Shown here piece by piece: positions 26,156-34,186 of a DNA stretch of 50,165 bases; position 1 is the first letter of the stretch; each line of letters begins with the position of its first letter. A program made the translations under genes and the position numbers. The DNA comes from Akkermansia muciniphila (lineage in GTDB: Bacteria > Verrucomicrobiota > Verrucomicrobiia > Limisphaerales > UBA11320). Location: the NCBI GenBank assembly GCA_945861575.1, contig CAMAVD010000007.1, forward strand, positions 1 through 50,165. The letters are read 5' to 3'. The notes under the pieces are model-generated. The model searched no databases. It was not told the DNA's origin and saw only the letters and a program-made list of their open reading frames with translations.

Positions 26156-27441
26156 GGCGGCGGTGTCTGAAGGTCGGGTTTGACCTCTGCAAGCTTGCGA
26201 GGTCGGGGGCTGCTTCCTTCGAAGAAGGCATTCGTGCGCTGGGCCTGCACCTGCCATTGCATCTGCTCGGAACGCCATCGAGCCATCTCGATGACCGAAC
26301 GCATACCTTGGGTGACCTGGGTGGCGTCCAGGGCTGCCATGGCGATAAGATTGCTGTAAACCAGCCCAGCGCGGGGAGGTTGGGCTAGCTTCTCGTAGAT
26401 CAGACCGATTTGATACAGGAGAGGGACCTGCCACTCGAGCCGTCGATCGAGTGGGAGAAGACCCTCGTAGATCTCCAGCGAGTTCATGTAGTCGCCCTCA
26501 CGGTAAAGCTGATTCGCTATTTCATTACCCACCCTCTGCTGCCAATAGGCCCAGGCGGCCCGATTGGTTTTACCCATCGATTCCTGAGCCACGAGGAGCA
26601 TGCTGACCTCCTGCAAGGCGTCCCGGTTGCGTCCCATCCGCTTGAGCGCGTTGGCCAGAAGGAAGCGTACTTCTGGAACCTCCGATGCAGACGGATGCAG
26701 ACGGAGGAACTCACGCGCCTCCACCTCTACCTCCTTGTCGTCCCCCAGGCGCTCCTGACACTGAACCAAGCGGTGACGAATCCTGGCACGATGAAGGTCG
26801 ACAGTCTCCTGCTTCAGCAAACGCTTCAAGAAGTCCAAGGCTTCGCCATACTTTCCCTGCAGGAAATGCGTGTTCGCGATCTCAGTCTGCGCCTGCAAGA
26901 CCAGCCGCTGATAGCTCGCCATATTCATCGTATCCAGCTTAAGGGCCGTCGAACCCACGGCATAAAACTTGGCAATCGCCAACGTCTGAGCCCCCATCTC
27001 CCGATACATCAATCCCTGTCGAAGCAAGACTTCCGGAGCGGACTCGGAGTTGGGGAAGTGCTTAAGAAACTGATTGTAGACCTGCTGCGCGCGGGAGAAT
27101 TCCTTCTGCTCCTCTGCGATCAAAGCGAGCTCCAGAAGGGCAGGCTCTTGAACCTCCGCAGGGCAGATGGCTTCCAAAATTCCGATGAACGTCCGCCTCG
27201 CCGCATCAAACTGCCGGGCCTTCCGCAGTTTCTGCCCCGCCTCGAGCTGGCTTTGGAACCGGCTCAGCTGCTCCGCGTACTTCACCGCTTCGATCTCTGC
27301 CGCTGATGTTTCCTGCCGAGGCACGGACCGAATAAAGGCCGATGCGGGCAGGAGGTCGGGATCGGCTGTGGAAGGCTCGGCGGCTGCCGAGCTCATGAGC
27401 GCAGCCAGCATCCACGAGTGGAGATGCAGGGAAAGCCTCAT
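26152..27441 (-). CDS. Exported TPR-repeat protein
   Basis: A 429-residue protein with a short signal peptide (MRLSLHLHSWMLAALMSSAA) and about eight TPR hairpins, for example EFSRAQQVYNQFLKHFPNSE, KYGEALDFLKRLLKQE and DYMNSLEIYEGLLPLDRR. Similar exported TPR proteins (YfiO/YbgF-like) act as scaffolds in the periplasm. It starts two bases after the stop of the gene at 27444 and overlaps the FlgN-like gene, so it lies in the middle of a tightly packed operon with signalling proteins. No catalytic motif is visible. Confidence 0.8.
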   Translation of the reverse strand: MRLSLHLHSWMLAALMSSAAAEPSTADPDLLPASAFIRSVPRQETSAAEIEAVKYAEQLSRFQSQLEAGQKLRKARQFDAARRTFIGILEAICPAEVQEPALLELALIAEEQKEFSRAQQVYNQFLKHFPNSESAPEVLLRQGLMYREMGAQTLAIAKFYAVGSTALKLDTMNMASYQRLVLQAQTEIANTHFLQGKYGEALDFLKRLLKQETVDLHRARIRHRLVQCQERLGDDKEVEVEAREFLRLHPSASEVPEVRFLLANALKRMGRNRDALQEVSMLLVAQESMGKTNRAAWAYWQQRVGNEIANQLYREGDYMNSLEIYEGLLPLDRRLEWQVPLLYQIGLIYEKLAQPPRAGLVYSNLIAMAALDATQVTQGMRSVIEMARWRSEQMQWQVQAQRTNAFFEGSSPRPRKLAEVKPDLQTPPP

Positions 27442-27443
27442 GT

Positions 27444-28118
27444 TTAGTGAGGCACGTTGGCGTTGGGCGAAGGAGGGCTGGTGCGCACGGCTTGGTCCAA
27501 GGGTGCCACGCCAGCAGGGACCTGCTCGTAGCTCGCGGAGCTGCGCGTCTTGATGCCGAGGGGTTCGGGCGGTTGGAATTGGATCGGAAGCCAAACCGCT
27601 GTCTCCGTCGAAGGGGTTGCCGCCAGGCCAGCGCCCGAGGTGAAAGGTCCGGTCAGGCTGTCGGAAGCTGGACCTGGGCGAAAGAAGCGAACCATCATCT
27701 GAGCCGTGATGGGCTCCGAAGAGGAAGCGCCTGCCAGGCGAACCTCTGAAGGTGCGCGTGCCGAAGAGGCATCTGCAGAAACAACCTGCTCGCCACTTGG
27801 AGCGGGTAGGGCTGCGCTGGGAAGGCTCTTCTCAGCAGGAGCGGGCGGACCTACAAACTCCTCGGTCGACACAACGGTAGGGATGCCAGCGGCAGGGACC
27901 ACAGCCGTTGCGGGTGCGGATGCAGCCGCTTGCGTGGCCAACGTCCGCCCTTTCATGGGATCAGCAAGGAGCCCAATCGATGGCAGAACCGACCTTGGGA
28001 TCAGGAGTCGCACCGAGGAGGGACCCACCTTCGCGAGGTAGGCTTCTTGACCCTCTACGTCGTACGGACTCACCCCAAACATCAGGGCCGCGAAAGCTCC
28101 GAGCCTCGCCCAGATCAT
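27444..28118 (-). CDS. Exported Ala/Pro-rich protein, unrecognised
   Basis: I recognise no family. The 224-residue protein starts at ATG 28118, whose A is shared with the stop codon of the upstream REC-STAS gene. An N-terminal hydrophobic stretch (MIWARLGAFAALMFGVSP) suggests export or a membrane anchor. The remainder is rich in Ala, Pro and Ser and probably disordered, with one more conserved-looking piece, TAQMMVRFFRPG, around 139-150. Tight packing with its neighbours suggests it works with the TPR protein that follows. Reading on to 28271 would overlap the response-regulator gene. Confidence 0.6.
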   Translation of the reverse strand: MIWARLGAFAALMFGVSPYDVEGQEAYLAKVGPSSVRLLIPRSVLPSIGLLADPMKGRTLATQAAASAPATAVVPAAGIPTVVSTEEFVGPPAPAEKSLPSAALPAPSGEQVVSADASSARAPSEVRLAGASSSEPITAQMMVRFFRPGPASDSLTGPFTSGAGLAATPSTETAVWLPIQFQPPEPLGIKTRSSASYEQVPAGVAPLDQAVRTSPPSPNANVPH

Positions 28119-29263
28119 CAGGCAGCCGCAGCCAGCTTGACCCCGAGTTGAGACAGTGCGTCCTGGTAGCTGGTGACCAGCCGCCAATCCTTGGTTTCCT
28201 CGTAGTTCTTGCATTCCAGGCATACGGCTTGAGATCCAATCATGCTGTACTTCAATTCCAGCTCGTGACACATCTGGATGGTGCTCAACCCCAGTTTGAT
28301 GAGGGTGATGTCGGCTTTGGTCAGCTGGCTGAGGTCGATAACCATCTTGTCGATGCCTGCATCCACGGCCAGGGTAATCTTGTTGCGAAGATGCATGGTC
28401 ACCTCGTTGGCCACGCTCTGGCTGAAGTCACCCGGAAGGGTCATGACCAGGGCGCCATCCTTGTTCATGAAATAGCGCAGAGACGTGTCGAGATTCAGCG
28501 TGCGGCAGATGCGCGTCTTGAGATCGTCGAAATCAATAGGCTTCGTGATCACGCCCGTGAAACCGCTCTGTTGGGCGCGTGTCTGCTGATCCGTGTCCGT
28601 CTTCACAGTCAATCCAAAGATCGGTACGCTCTTGGTCCCACTCGCGCTGCGTAGCATCTGGAACAGGGCGTAACCTCCGTTATTCGCAAGTGACAAACTC
28701 GCCAGAACCACATCAGGAACCGTTTGCGAGCAGAAGTCGGCGGCCTGTCCCGGGGCGCTCACGCCATCCACCTTCCACTTGGTGTCACCGAGCCCGGTGC
28801 GAATCTGATCAACAATCGCAGGTTTGTCGTCCACCACGAGAACGCGGATGATATCGTCAAATTGCTTGACCTTCGCCACAGCTTCGCCACGGGGCTTGAG
28901 GTCGATCACTCGGCTCACGCGCTCGATGATCATCTCCTCCTTAAACGGCTTGATGAGATAGTCTCGCACACCCAGCTTGGCGATCTTGAGCACTTGTTCT
29001 CGACCGGCTTCGGCGGTGAGCATGATCACTGGAATCGACTTGAGCTCAGGATCGGCCTTCAGCTTCGAGAGCATCTCCAGGCCGTCCATGATGGGCATCG
29101 TGAAATCCAGGACGATGATGTCCGGCTTTTCGCGCGTGGCCACTGCAAGGCCCTCCACACCATTGGACCCTTCCAGAACCTCGCAGTCAAAGGTCTTGAA
29201 TGCCTTGGCTACAATCAAACGGATCGTCTTGCTGTCGTCAACTGTTAGTATCTTGCGTCCCAT
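28118..29263 (-). CDS. Two-receiver response regulator with STAS domain; second receiver lacks the phospho-Asp
   Basis: A 381-residue protein with three domains. REC1 (about 4-122) is complete: DD at 9-10, phosphoacceptor Asp53 in IIVLDFTMP, and Lys in YLIKPF. REC2 (about 139-258) keeps the fold (VLVVDDKPAIV, ITKPIDF), but its phosphosite strand reads DVVLASLSL, with Ser where Asp is expected, so it should not be phosphorylated in the usual way. The C-terminal part (about 265-380) looks like a STAS domain (KMVIDLSQLTKADITLIKLG), as in anti-anti-sigma factors. It follows cheX by 35 nt. A phosphorelay output acting through partner binding rather than DNA is likely. Confidence 0.85.
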   Translation of the reverse strand: MGRKILTVDDSKTIRLIVAKAFKTFDCEVLEGSNGVEGLAVATREKPDIIVLDFTMPIMDGLEMLSKLKADPELKSIPVIMLTAEAGREQVLKIAKLGVRDYLIKPFKEEMIIERVSRVIDLKPRGEAVAKVKQFDDIIRVLVVDDKPAIVDQIRTGLGDTKWKVDGVSAPGQAADFCSQTVPDVVLASLSLANNGGYALFQMLRSASGTKSVPIFGLTVKTDTDQQTRAQQSGFTGVITKPIDFDDLKTRICRTLNLDTSLRYFMNKDGALVMTLPGDFSQSVANEVTMHLRNKITLAVDAGIDKMVIDLSQLTKADITLIKLGLSTIQMCHELELKYSMIGSQAVCLECKNYEETKDWRLVTSYQDALSQLGVKLAAAA

Positions 29264-29298
29264 AATAAGTAACTTTGTCTTTAAAAATTTGAGGAACC

Positions 29299-29784
29299 TT
29301 AGGGCTGCAGCTCTTTCTCTTTCTTTATCAGCACCTCGATGGCCAGCTGATCCGAGTCACCGCATCGGAAACAGATCGCCACACGGGTCATGCTGGCAGT
29401 CGGCTCAATGCTGAAGTGGGACCCGCGTACGATGGAGGGAATCGTGAGCACGCAGGGCATTCCCCGATCGCAGAGTCGCGACTTGATATGCCCCACAACC
29501 ATGTTTCCAAGCTCACCCATGGAATCGTTCACCAGCTCTTCGCAGTCGATCTCGCTAGGATCCATTCCCAACATGCGCGCGGTGATCATCTTGGCAAATG
29601 TCTCCTGGGAGTAGATGAAGACCACCCCCGTGATTTGGCCGATGAAACCAACGCTGCTCGCCACATGCGGGTTGCCATTGCCCATCAGCTTCAAAGACGC
29701 ATCGGGCTCTGTCTTGATGGAGAGCATGGTCCCGAAAACTTCGGTGACCGCTCCTTTGACCAATTCTTCCAGAACCTCGATCAT
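29299..29784 (-). CDS. cheX: CheX-family chemotaxis-type phosphatase
   Basis: A 161-residue CheX-like protein; CheX/CheC phosphatases remove phosphate from CheY-type receivers. The catalytic ExxN signature is present in DSMGELGNMVVGHIKSRL. The overall alpha-beta order (MIEVLEELVKGAVTEVF, VGFIGQITGVVFIYS) and length fit CheX. It is the first gene of the minus-strand operon and is followed by the double-receiver protein, a natural substrate. No CheA, CheW, CheY or receptor genes lie nearby. Confidence 0.88.
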   Translation of the reverse strand: MIEVLEELVKGAVTEVFGTMLSIKTEPDASLKLMGNGNPHVASSVGFIGQITGVVFIYSQETFAKMITARMLGMDPSEIDCEELVNDSMGELGNMVVGHIKSRLCDRGMPCVLTIPSIVRGSHFSIEPTASMTRVAICFRCGDSDQLAIEVLIKKEKELQP

Positions 29785-29918
29785 GCATCTTTTCCATCGG
29801 CAAGGTTGTGCCGGACTTAACCAACCATTTGCTCAAAGCCCCGTGATAGATCCCCGCATCAGTTTTCCAGCAGAGTGACGATACAGTTCATTAGCGTATG
29901 ACTGGAACGGAAGATCGC

Positions 29919-30818
29919 ATGACCGGAAAAATTCCCGAACCGCTTCGACGGGACGTTATCCTTTCAAGGCTCGAGCAATGCCCCTCGCTGCCGTCCCTCG
30001 ACAAGAACGCACGGGAAATCGTGCAACTTCTCAACGCGGGACAGGCTTACACGCAGGAGATCTGCGAGATTGTTCAGCGGGATCCCAGCCTTACCGCTCG
30101 CGTACTTCGGATGGTCAACTCGGTCTACTTCGGTCTGGCCGAGCCTGTCCGTACCATCGAGGAAGCTGTTTTCTTTGTCGGCACTGAACAGATTCGCCAT
30201 CTCGCCATGGCCACGCCCATCATCGACGACTTCCAAACGCTGGTCGGTCACACGCCCTTCTCCTGGCGCCCTTTCTGGCAGCACTGCATTGCCGTCGCCC
30301 TGCTTACCCGCGAGATCATTAGCTCTCTTGTCGCGCAGTCCGAGGAGTCGGACTACGTAGCGGGCCTGGTGCATGATGTCGGCAAGATAGTCATGGCCGC
30401 GGCTTTTCCGCAGCACTTCAGACAGGTCCATGCCCGCCTCGAGGGCGAGCCCGCCCATCTGATTGAGGTGGAGGAGCAAGTGCTCGGCATGAATCACATG
30501 GAACTGGGAGCGCTGTACCTCCAAAAGCGCAATCTTCCACCGGCCTTGGTCGAAGCAGCCTGGTTTCACCACGCCCCGGAAAAGGCCAAGAAGGAACCCA
30601 CCATCGCCGCTGCAGTACAGCTCGCCAATCTCATCGCGAAAAAGCATCTGCTCGGCAACAGCGGTGACAGTCGCCCCGTTTCTTTGGAACGGTGCCTTGC
30701 TGCCAGCGGCTGGGATATCTTAGCCCCAGGCATGAGCCCTGAGGCGCGCGCCACGGCATACTCCGGCTGGTTGAGGAGTATCCAAGAGATGCCCTCGGTC
30801 TTGGAATCCGTGGTCTAA
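29919..30818 (+). CDS. HDOD-domain signalling protein
   Basis: A 299-residue protein that is almost entirely an HDOD domain (about 15-220), a relative of HD phosphohydrolases that usually lacks enzyme activity and acts in signalling. Seen are QRDPSLTARVLRMVNSVYF, FVGTEQIRHLAMATPI and YVAGLVHDVGKIVMAAAFP, which retains an HD pair. ATG at 29919 is preferred because GGAAG lies 5 nt upstream; an ATG at 29898 in the same frame is possible. It diverges from cheX across 134 bp and probably belongs to the same signalling module. Confidence 0.9.
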   Translation: MTGKIPEPLRRDVILSRLEQCPSLPSLDKNAREIVQLLNAGQAYTQEICEIVQRDPSLTARVLRMVNSVYFGLAEPVRTIEEAVFFVGTEQIRHLAMATPIIDDFQTLVGHTPFSWRPFWQHCIAVALLTREIISSLVAQSEESDYVAGLVHDVGKIVMAAAFPQHFRQVHARLEGEPAHLIEVEEQVLGMNHMELGALYLQKRNLPPALVEAAWFHHAPEKAKKEPTIAAAVQLANLIAKKHLLGNSGDSRPVSLERCLAASGWDILAPGMSPEARATAYSGWLRSIQEMPSVLESVV

Positions 30819-30887
30819 GCGCTCCGTCGAGGCTCGAGGATTCTGTTTCGCTCCCCTCCATGAGGCGCTATCCTTCCCCCGCCTCAG

Positions 30888-31115
30888 ATGAACGACGACT
30901 ACATTGCGCGGAAGGAACGCTGGGCTCGGAAGATGGCTTCCCAGCCGACCGCCCCACCTGAGCGCTCCGCCGAGCGCCTCCCGCCCGGGCAGCGCCAAGT
31001 GACTAACTTTCCCACCCTCGACCTCCTGGGCTTCTGGGAACTGCGTGGCTATTCCAACACCGCAGATCCTTGGACCAACGGCCGGTTCGCTCCTAACTCC
31101 GGGACCCCTCCCTGA
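30888..31115 (+). pseudogene. Truncated sulfite-oxidase-like molybdopterin oxidoreductase (N-terminus only)
   Basis: The 75-residue frame begins MNDDYIARKERWARKMASQ and continues AERLPPGQRQVTNFPTLDL, which closely follows the N-terminus of cytoplasmic sulfite-oxidase-like oxidoreductases (ERWAR, then RLPPGQ, then FPVLDLG). After that the match ends and the frame stops at 31115. The molybdopterin-binding body is missing, so this is a remnant. It ends on the first base of the cysteine desulfurase ATG, so its 5' leader may now drive that gene. Confidence 0.55.
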
Positions 31116-32275
31116 TGCCCCCTCCAACGATTTACTTCGACTACAACGCCACCACCCCGCTCGACCCACGGGTGCGAGAGGCGATGATGCCCTTTCTCGA
31201 GGCTTGCTTCGGCAATCCCTCGAGCATCCATCATGTCGGTCGCCATGCGCGCGCTCTTCTGGACGACTGCCGAGATCGCACCGCACGTGTATTGCGGTGC
31301 AAACCCAGTGAGATTGTCTTCACGAGCGGGGGAACGGAAAGCATCAATCTTGCCCTCCAGGGCGCCGCACGCGCCCTGCGCCCCAAAGGCAACCACATCA
31401 TTACCACCCAGGTAGAACACCACGCCGTCCTGCACACTCTCAACTACCTCGAACGGCGCGAGGGTTTTCGGGTCGATCGCGCCCGGGTCGATCGCTGGGG
31501 TCGCGTCAATCCAGACGACATTGCCAAACTCCTCACCCCCGAAACGACCCTGGTTTCGGTGCAGGCAGCCAACAACGAGATCGGCACACTTCAGCCGATT
31601 CAGGAAATTGGCCGCCTTTGTCGTCAAAAGGGGGTCCTATTCCATACGGATGCCGTGCAATGGTTTGGAAAATGTTCGCTCGGCAAAATTACCGACCTCG
31701 AGGCCGACATGGTCTCTCTCTGCGCCCATAAATTTTGCGGACCAAAAGGCGCTGGAGCGCTTTGGATCAGGTCGCCATTACGAACCGACCCCATCCAATT
31801 TGGGGGTGGTCACGAGGACGAGCGCAGGGCGGGAACCGAGAATTTGGCTGGTATCGCTGGCTTGGTGGAGGCGCTGGAACGCTTTATCCCTGAGCCGGTC
31901 TTTGCAGAAACTCATCTGCGTCCGTTTGTCAAAACATTGAGGTTAGCGCTCGAAGATCTTTCCGACCTGGGTGTCCGGCTGCTGACCCCCGGAGAAGGAA
32001 GCCTGCCCAACACCCTCTCCTTCGTGGTTCCCGGCAGCGATAGTCTCACCTTGCTCGCCAACCTGGATCTGGAAGGGATCTGTGCTTCCAGTGGCTCCGC
32101 CTGTTCCGTCGGCTCCTTGGAGCCCTCCCATGTCGTGCTGGCTTTAGGCGAAGGGACTGCGGCGGCTCAGTCGCTGGTTCGCTTTTCTTTGGGGAGGGAG
32201 ACCACAGCGGCTGAGGCCGAGGTCGTCGCCGGACTCCTTCCGCGCCTGCTCCGACGCGCTTTACTACCCGAATAA
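31115..32275 (+). CDS. Cysteine desulfurase (NifS/IscS family)
   Basis: A 386-residue PLP enzyme that takes sulfur from cysteine for Fe-S clusters or thio-modifications. It has YFDYNATTPLDPRV at the start, TSGGTESINLAL, VEHHAVL, HTDAVQWFGK and the PLP lysine in SLCAHKFCGPKG. The persulfide cysteine lies in SSGSACSVGSLEPSHV, and the RAGTEN motif is present. No iscU or iscR is adjacent, so a role with tRNA thiolation or MnmA is as likely as the ISC pathway; I give no symbol. The gene overlaps the upstream remnant by one base. Confidence 0.93.
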   Translation: MPPPTIYFDYNATTPLDPRVREAMMPFLEACFGNPSSIHHVGRHARALLDDCRDRTARVLRCKPSEIVFTSGGTESINLALQGAARALRPKGNHIITTQVEHHAVLHTLNYLERREGFRVDRARVDRWGRVNPDDIAKLLTPETTLVSVQAANNEIGTLQPIQEIGRLCRQKGVLFHTDAVQWFGKCSLGKITDLEADMVSLCAHKFCGPKGAGALWIRSPLRTDPIQFGGGHEDERRAGTENLAGIAGLVEALERFIPEPVFAETHLRPFVKTLRLALEDLSDLGVRLLTPGEGSLPNTLSFVVPGSDSLTLLANLDLEGICASSGSACSVGSLEPSHVVLALGEGTAAAQSLVRFSLGRETTAAEAEVVAGLLPRLLRRALLPE

Positions 32276-32483
32276 CCCCTTGATCGCCTGTGAATAAGCT
32301 ACCAGCAAGTTCGCCGAACTTACTTTCGAGGGTCCTTTTCCAGCTTCTTGGAGGGTTATGCACAGGATGACTTTTCGCCTAAGTCCTTGTGGCGACCTTG
32401 ACAGGGTTCTAGGCAATCCCTTATTCACACCCCTTAATAGTGATACTTTCTTGTACTTAAAAAGAAACTATCCATAAAAGCGA
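32276..32483 (+). promoter_or_regulatory. dnaN upstream region with three DnaA boxes; possible oriC or DnaA-controlled promoter
   Basis: Three matches to the DnaA box TTATNCACA are seen: TTATTCACA on the minus strand at 32289-32297, TTATGCACA at 32356-32364 and TTATTCACA at 32421-32429. A 15-bp palindrome (AAGTTCGCCGAACTT, 32307-32321) lies between the first two. The last 60 bp before dnaN are AT-rich, unlike the surroundings, and could serve as an unwinding element or a promoter. A TTGACA lies at 32398-32403 and the third box would cover the matching -10 position. dnaA is not in the window. Confidence 0.55.
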
Positions 32484-33593
32484 ATGAACCTTTCTATAGC
32501 TAAGGACCAGTTGCTCGCCGGGTTGCAGGCTGTTCAGAACATCGTCAGCACCCGCACGACGCTTCCCGTTTTGTCGAATGTCCTGCTGCGTGCTGAGCAA
32601 GATAGGCTTGCCCTGACCGCTACAGATTTAGACGTCACGATCTCGTGCTCGGTCGCTGCGAATGTGAAGCGGCCCGGGACGACCACCATCCCCGTCAAGA
32701 AGCTTGTCAGCATCACGCGCGAGCTGGGGAGTGGCGAGATCGAGATGGAAAGCGACGACAAGAACGTCACGAGTGTGCGTTCAGGCTCCTCCCATTTCCG
32801 GGTGCGGGGTCTAGGGGCTGAAGAGTTTCCCACCCTTCCTAAATTTCAGGACGATCGCAAGGTCGAGATTCCCCAGGAGAAGCTGCGGACCATGCTGAAG
32901 CGGACCTCCTTTGCGACGTCATCGGATGAGAGCCGCTATGTGCTCAATGGAATTTTCTTCAGCCTCCGTGAGCAGAAGCTTTCCTTGATCGCTACAGACG
33001 GCCGCCGCTTGGCGATGGCCGAGGAGGAGGCTGACGCTGGCGAGCGCAGCCAGGGCGACTTCATCGTCCCTAGCAAGGCGGTCAACGAGCTGACTCGACT
33101 GCTCCAGGAAAAAGGACAGACGCGAATCCTGATCGGCGAGAACCAGGCCTCCTTCAATCTGATCGATGAGCAGGGGAATGCGACGACCCTGATCACGAAA
33201 CTGATCGAGGGGAACTATCCCAACTATCGACAGGTTATTCCAGGCGAGCCTAAGGAGCGCGTTTCTTTGAGTCGCGAGGATCTTCTCCATGCACTCCGTC
33301 GTGCCGAGATCATGACCAGCGAGAAACAGAACTCCGTGAAGCTGGCGTTCACGAAGAACAACTTGGCCATTAGCGCGAATGCTCCCGACCTTGGAGAAGC
33401 CCAGGAAAGCCTTGCGATCAATTACAAGGGTGCGGATCTGGCCGTGGCATTTAACCCGGGCTATCTGATTGACCCGCTCAACGCCCTAAGCAATGACGAG
33501 GTGTTCCTGGAACTGATCGATGAACTGAGCCCAGGCGTGCTGAAAATAAACGGCCCGTTTCTCTACGTTGTCATGCCTATGCGGCTGACCTGA
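32484..33593 (+). CDS. dnaN: DNA polymerase III beta subunit (sliding clamp)
   Basis: The 369-residue clamp that encircles DNA and tethers the replicative polymerase. It starts MNLSIAKDQLLAGLQAVQNI and has three similar domains of about 120 residues. Seen are RTTLPVLSNVLL, FATSSDESRYVLNGIFFSL, LIATDGRRLAMAE, GNYPNYRQVIP, and the C-terminal PFLYVVMPMRLT that forms the hydrophobic partner-binding pocket. Length is standard. No strong ribosome-binding site precedes it. It is placed between a cysteine desulfurase and glnB, not next to dnaA as in many bacteria. Confidence 0.97.
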   Translation: MNLSIAKDQLLAGLQAVQNIVSTRTTLPVLSNVLLRAEQDRLALTATDLDVTISCSVAANVKRPGTTTIPVKKLVSITRELGSGEIEMESDDKNVTSVRSGSSHFRVRGLGAEEFPTLPKFQDDRKVEIPQEKLRTMLKRTSFATSSDESRYVLNGIFFSLREQKLSLIATDGRRLAMAEEEADAGERSQGDFIVPSKAVNELTRLLQEKGQTRILIGENQASFNLIDEQGNATTLITKLIEGNYPNYRQVIPGEPKERVSLSREDLLHALRRAEIMTSEKQNSVKLAFTKNNLAISANAPDLGEAQESLAINYKGADLAVAFNPGYLIDPLNALSNDEVFLELIDELSPGVLKINGPFLYVVMPMRLT

Positions 33594-33626
33594 GTCAAGG
33601 TCTAGCCTCCTACGGATTCTTCCGAA

Positions 33627-33665
33627 AGCCGCCCGTGGATTTCACAATCCACGGGTGGCTTTTTG
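33627..33665 (+). terminator. Rho-independent terminator of dnaN
   Basis: A long stem (agccgcccgtggatt at 33627-33641 with aatccacgggtggct at 33646-33660) has one mismatched or wobble pair, a 4-nt loop and a following run of five T. It lies 34 nt after the dnaN stop and ends that transcript before glnB. Confidence 0.88.
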
Positions 33666-33813
33666 CTTGGATGGCAACGTCCTTCCGCCTGAGAGGCGCA
33701 CAGAATGAGATGAGTGCATGAAAATCGGTTGCAGAATTCATAGTAGCTAGTCAGTCTTTCTCAACCTTGGCTCGCATTGTCCTAGTCCTCGACGGCATGC
33801 CAGGCATTTTTGA

Positions 33814-34167
<354 letters not shown>

Positions 34168-34186
34168 TCTTTAACATTCCTGACCT

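Noticed and set aside
26156-26434. Extension of the FlgN-like protein
   Set aside because: It overlaps the TPR gene in another frame; the GTG at 26155 couples neatly to the TPR stop.
33767-33782. Sigma-54 promoter upstream of glnB (TTGGCTCG then GTCC)
   Set aside because: The -24 half fits but the essential GC of the -12 element is CC, so support is too weak.
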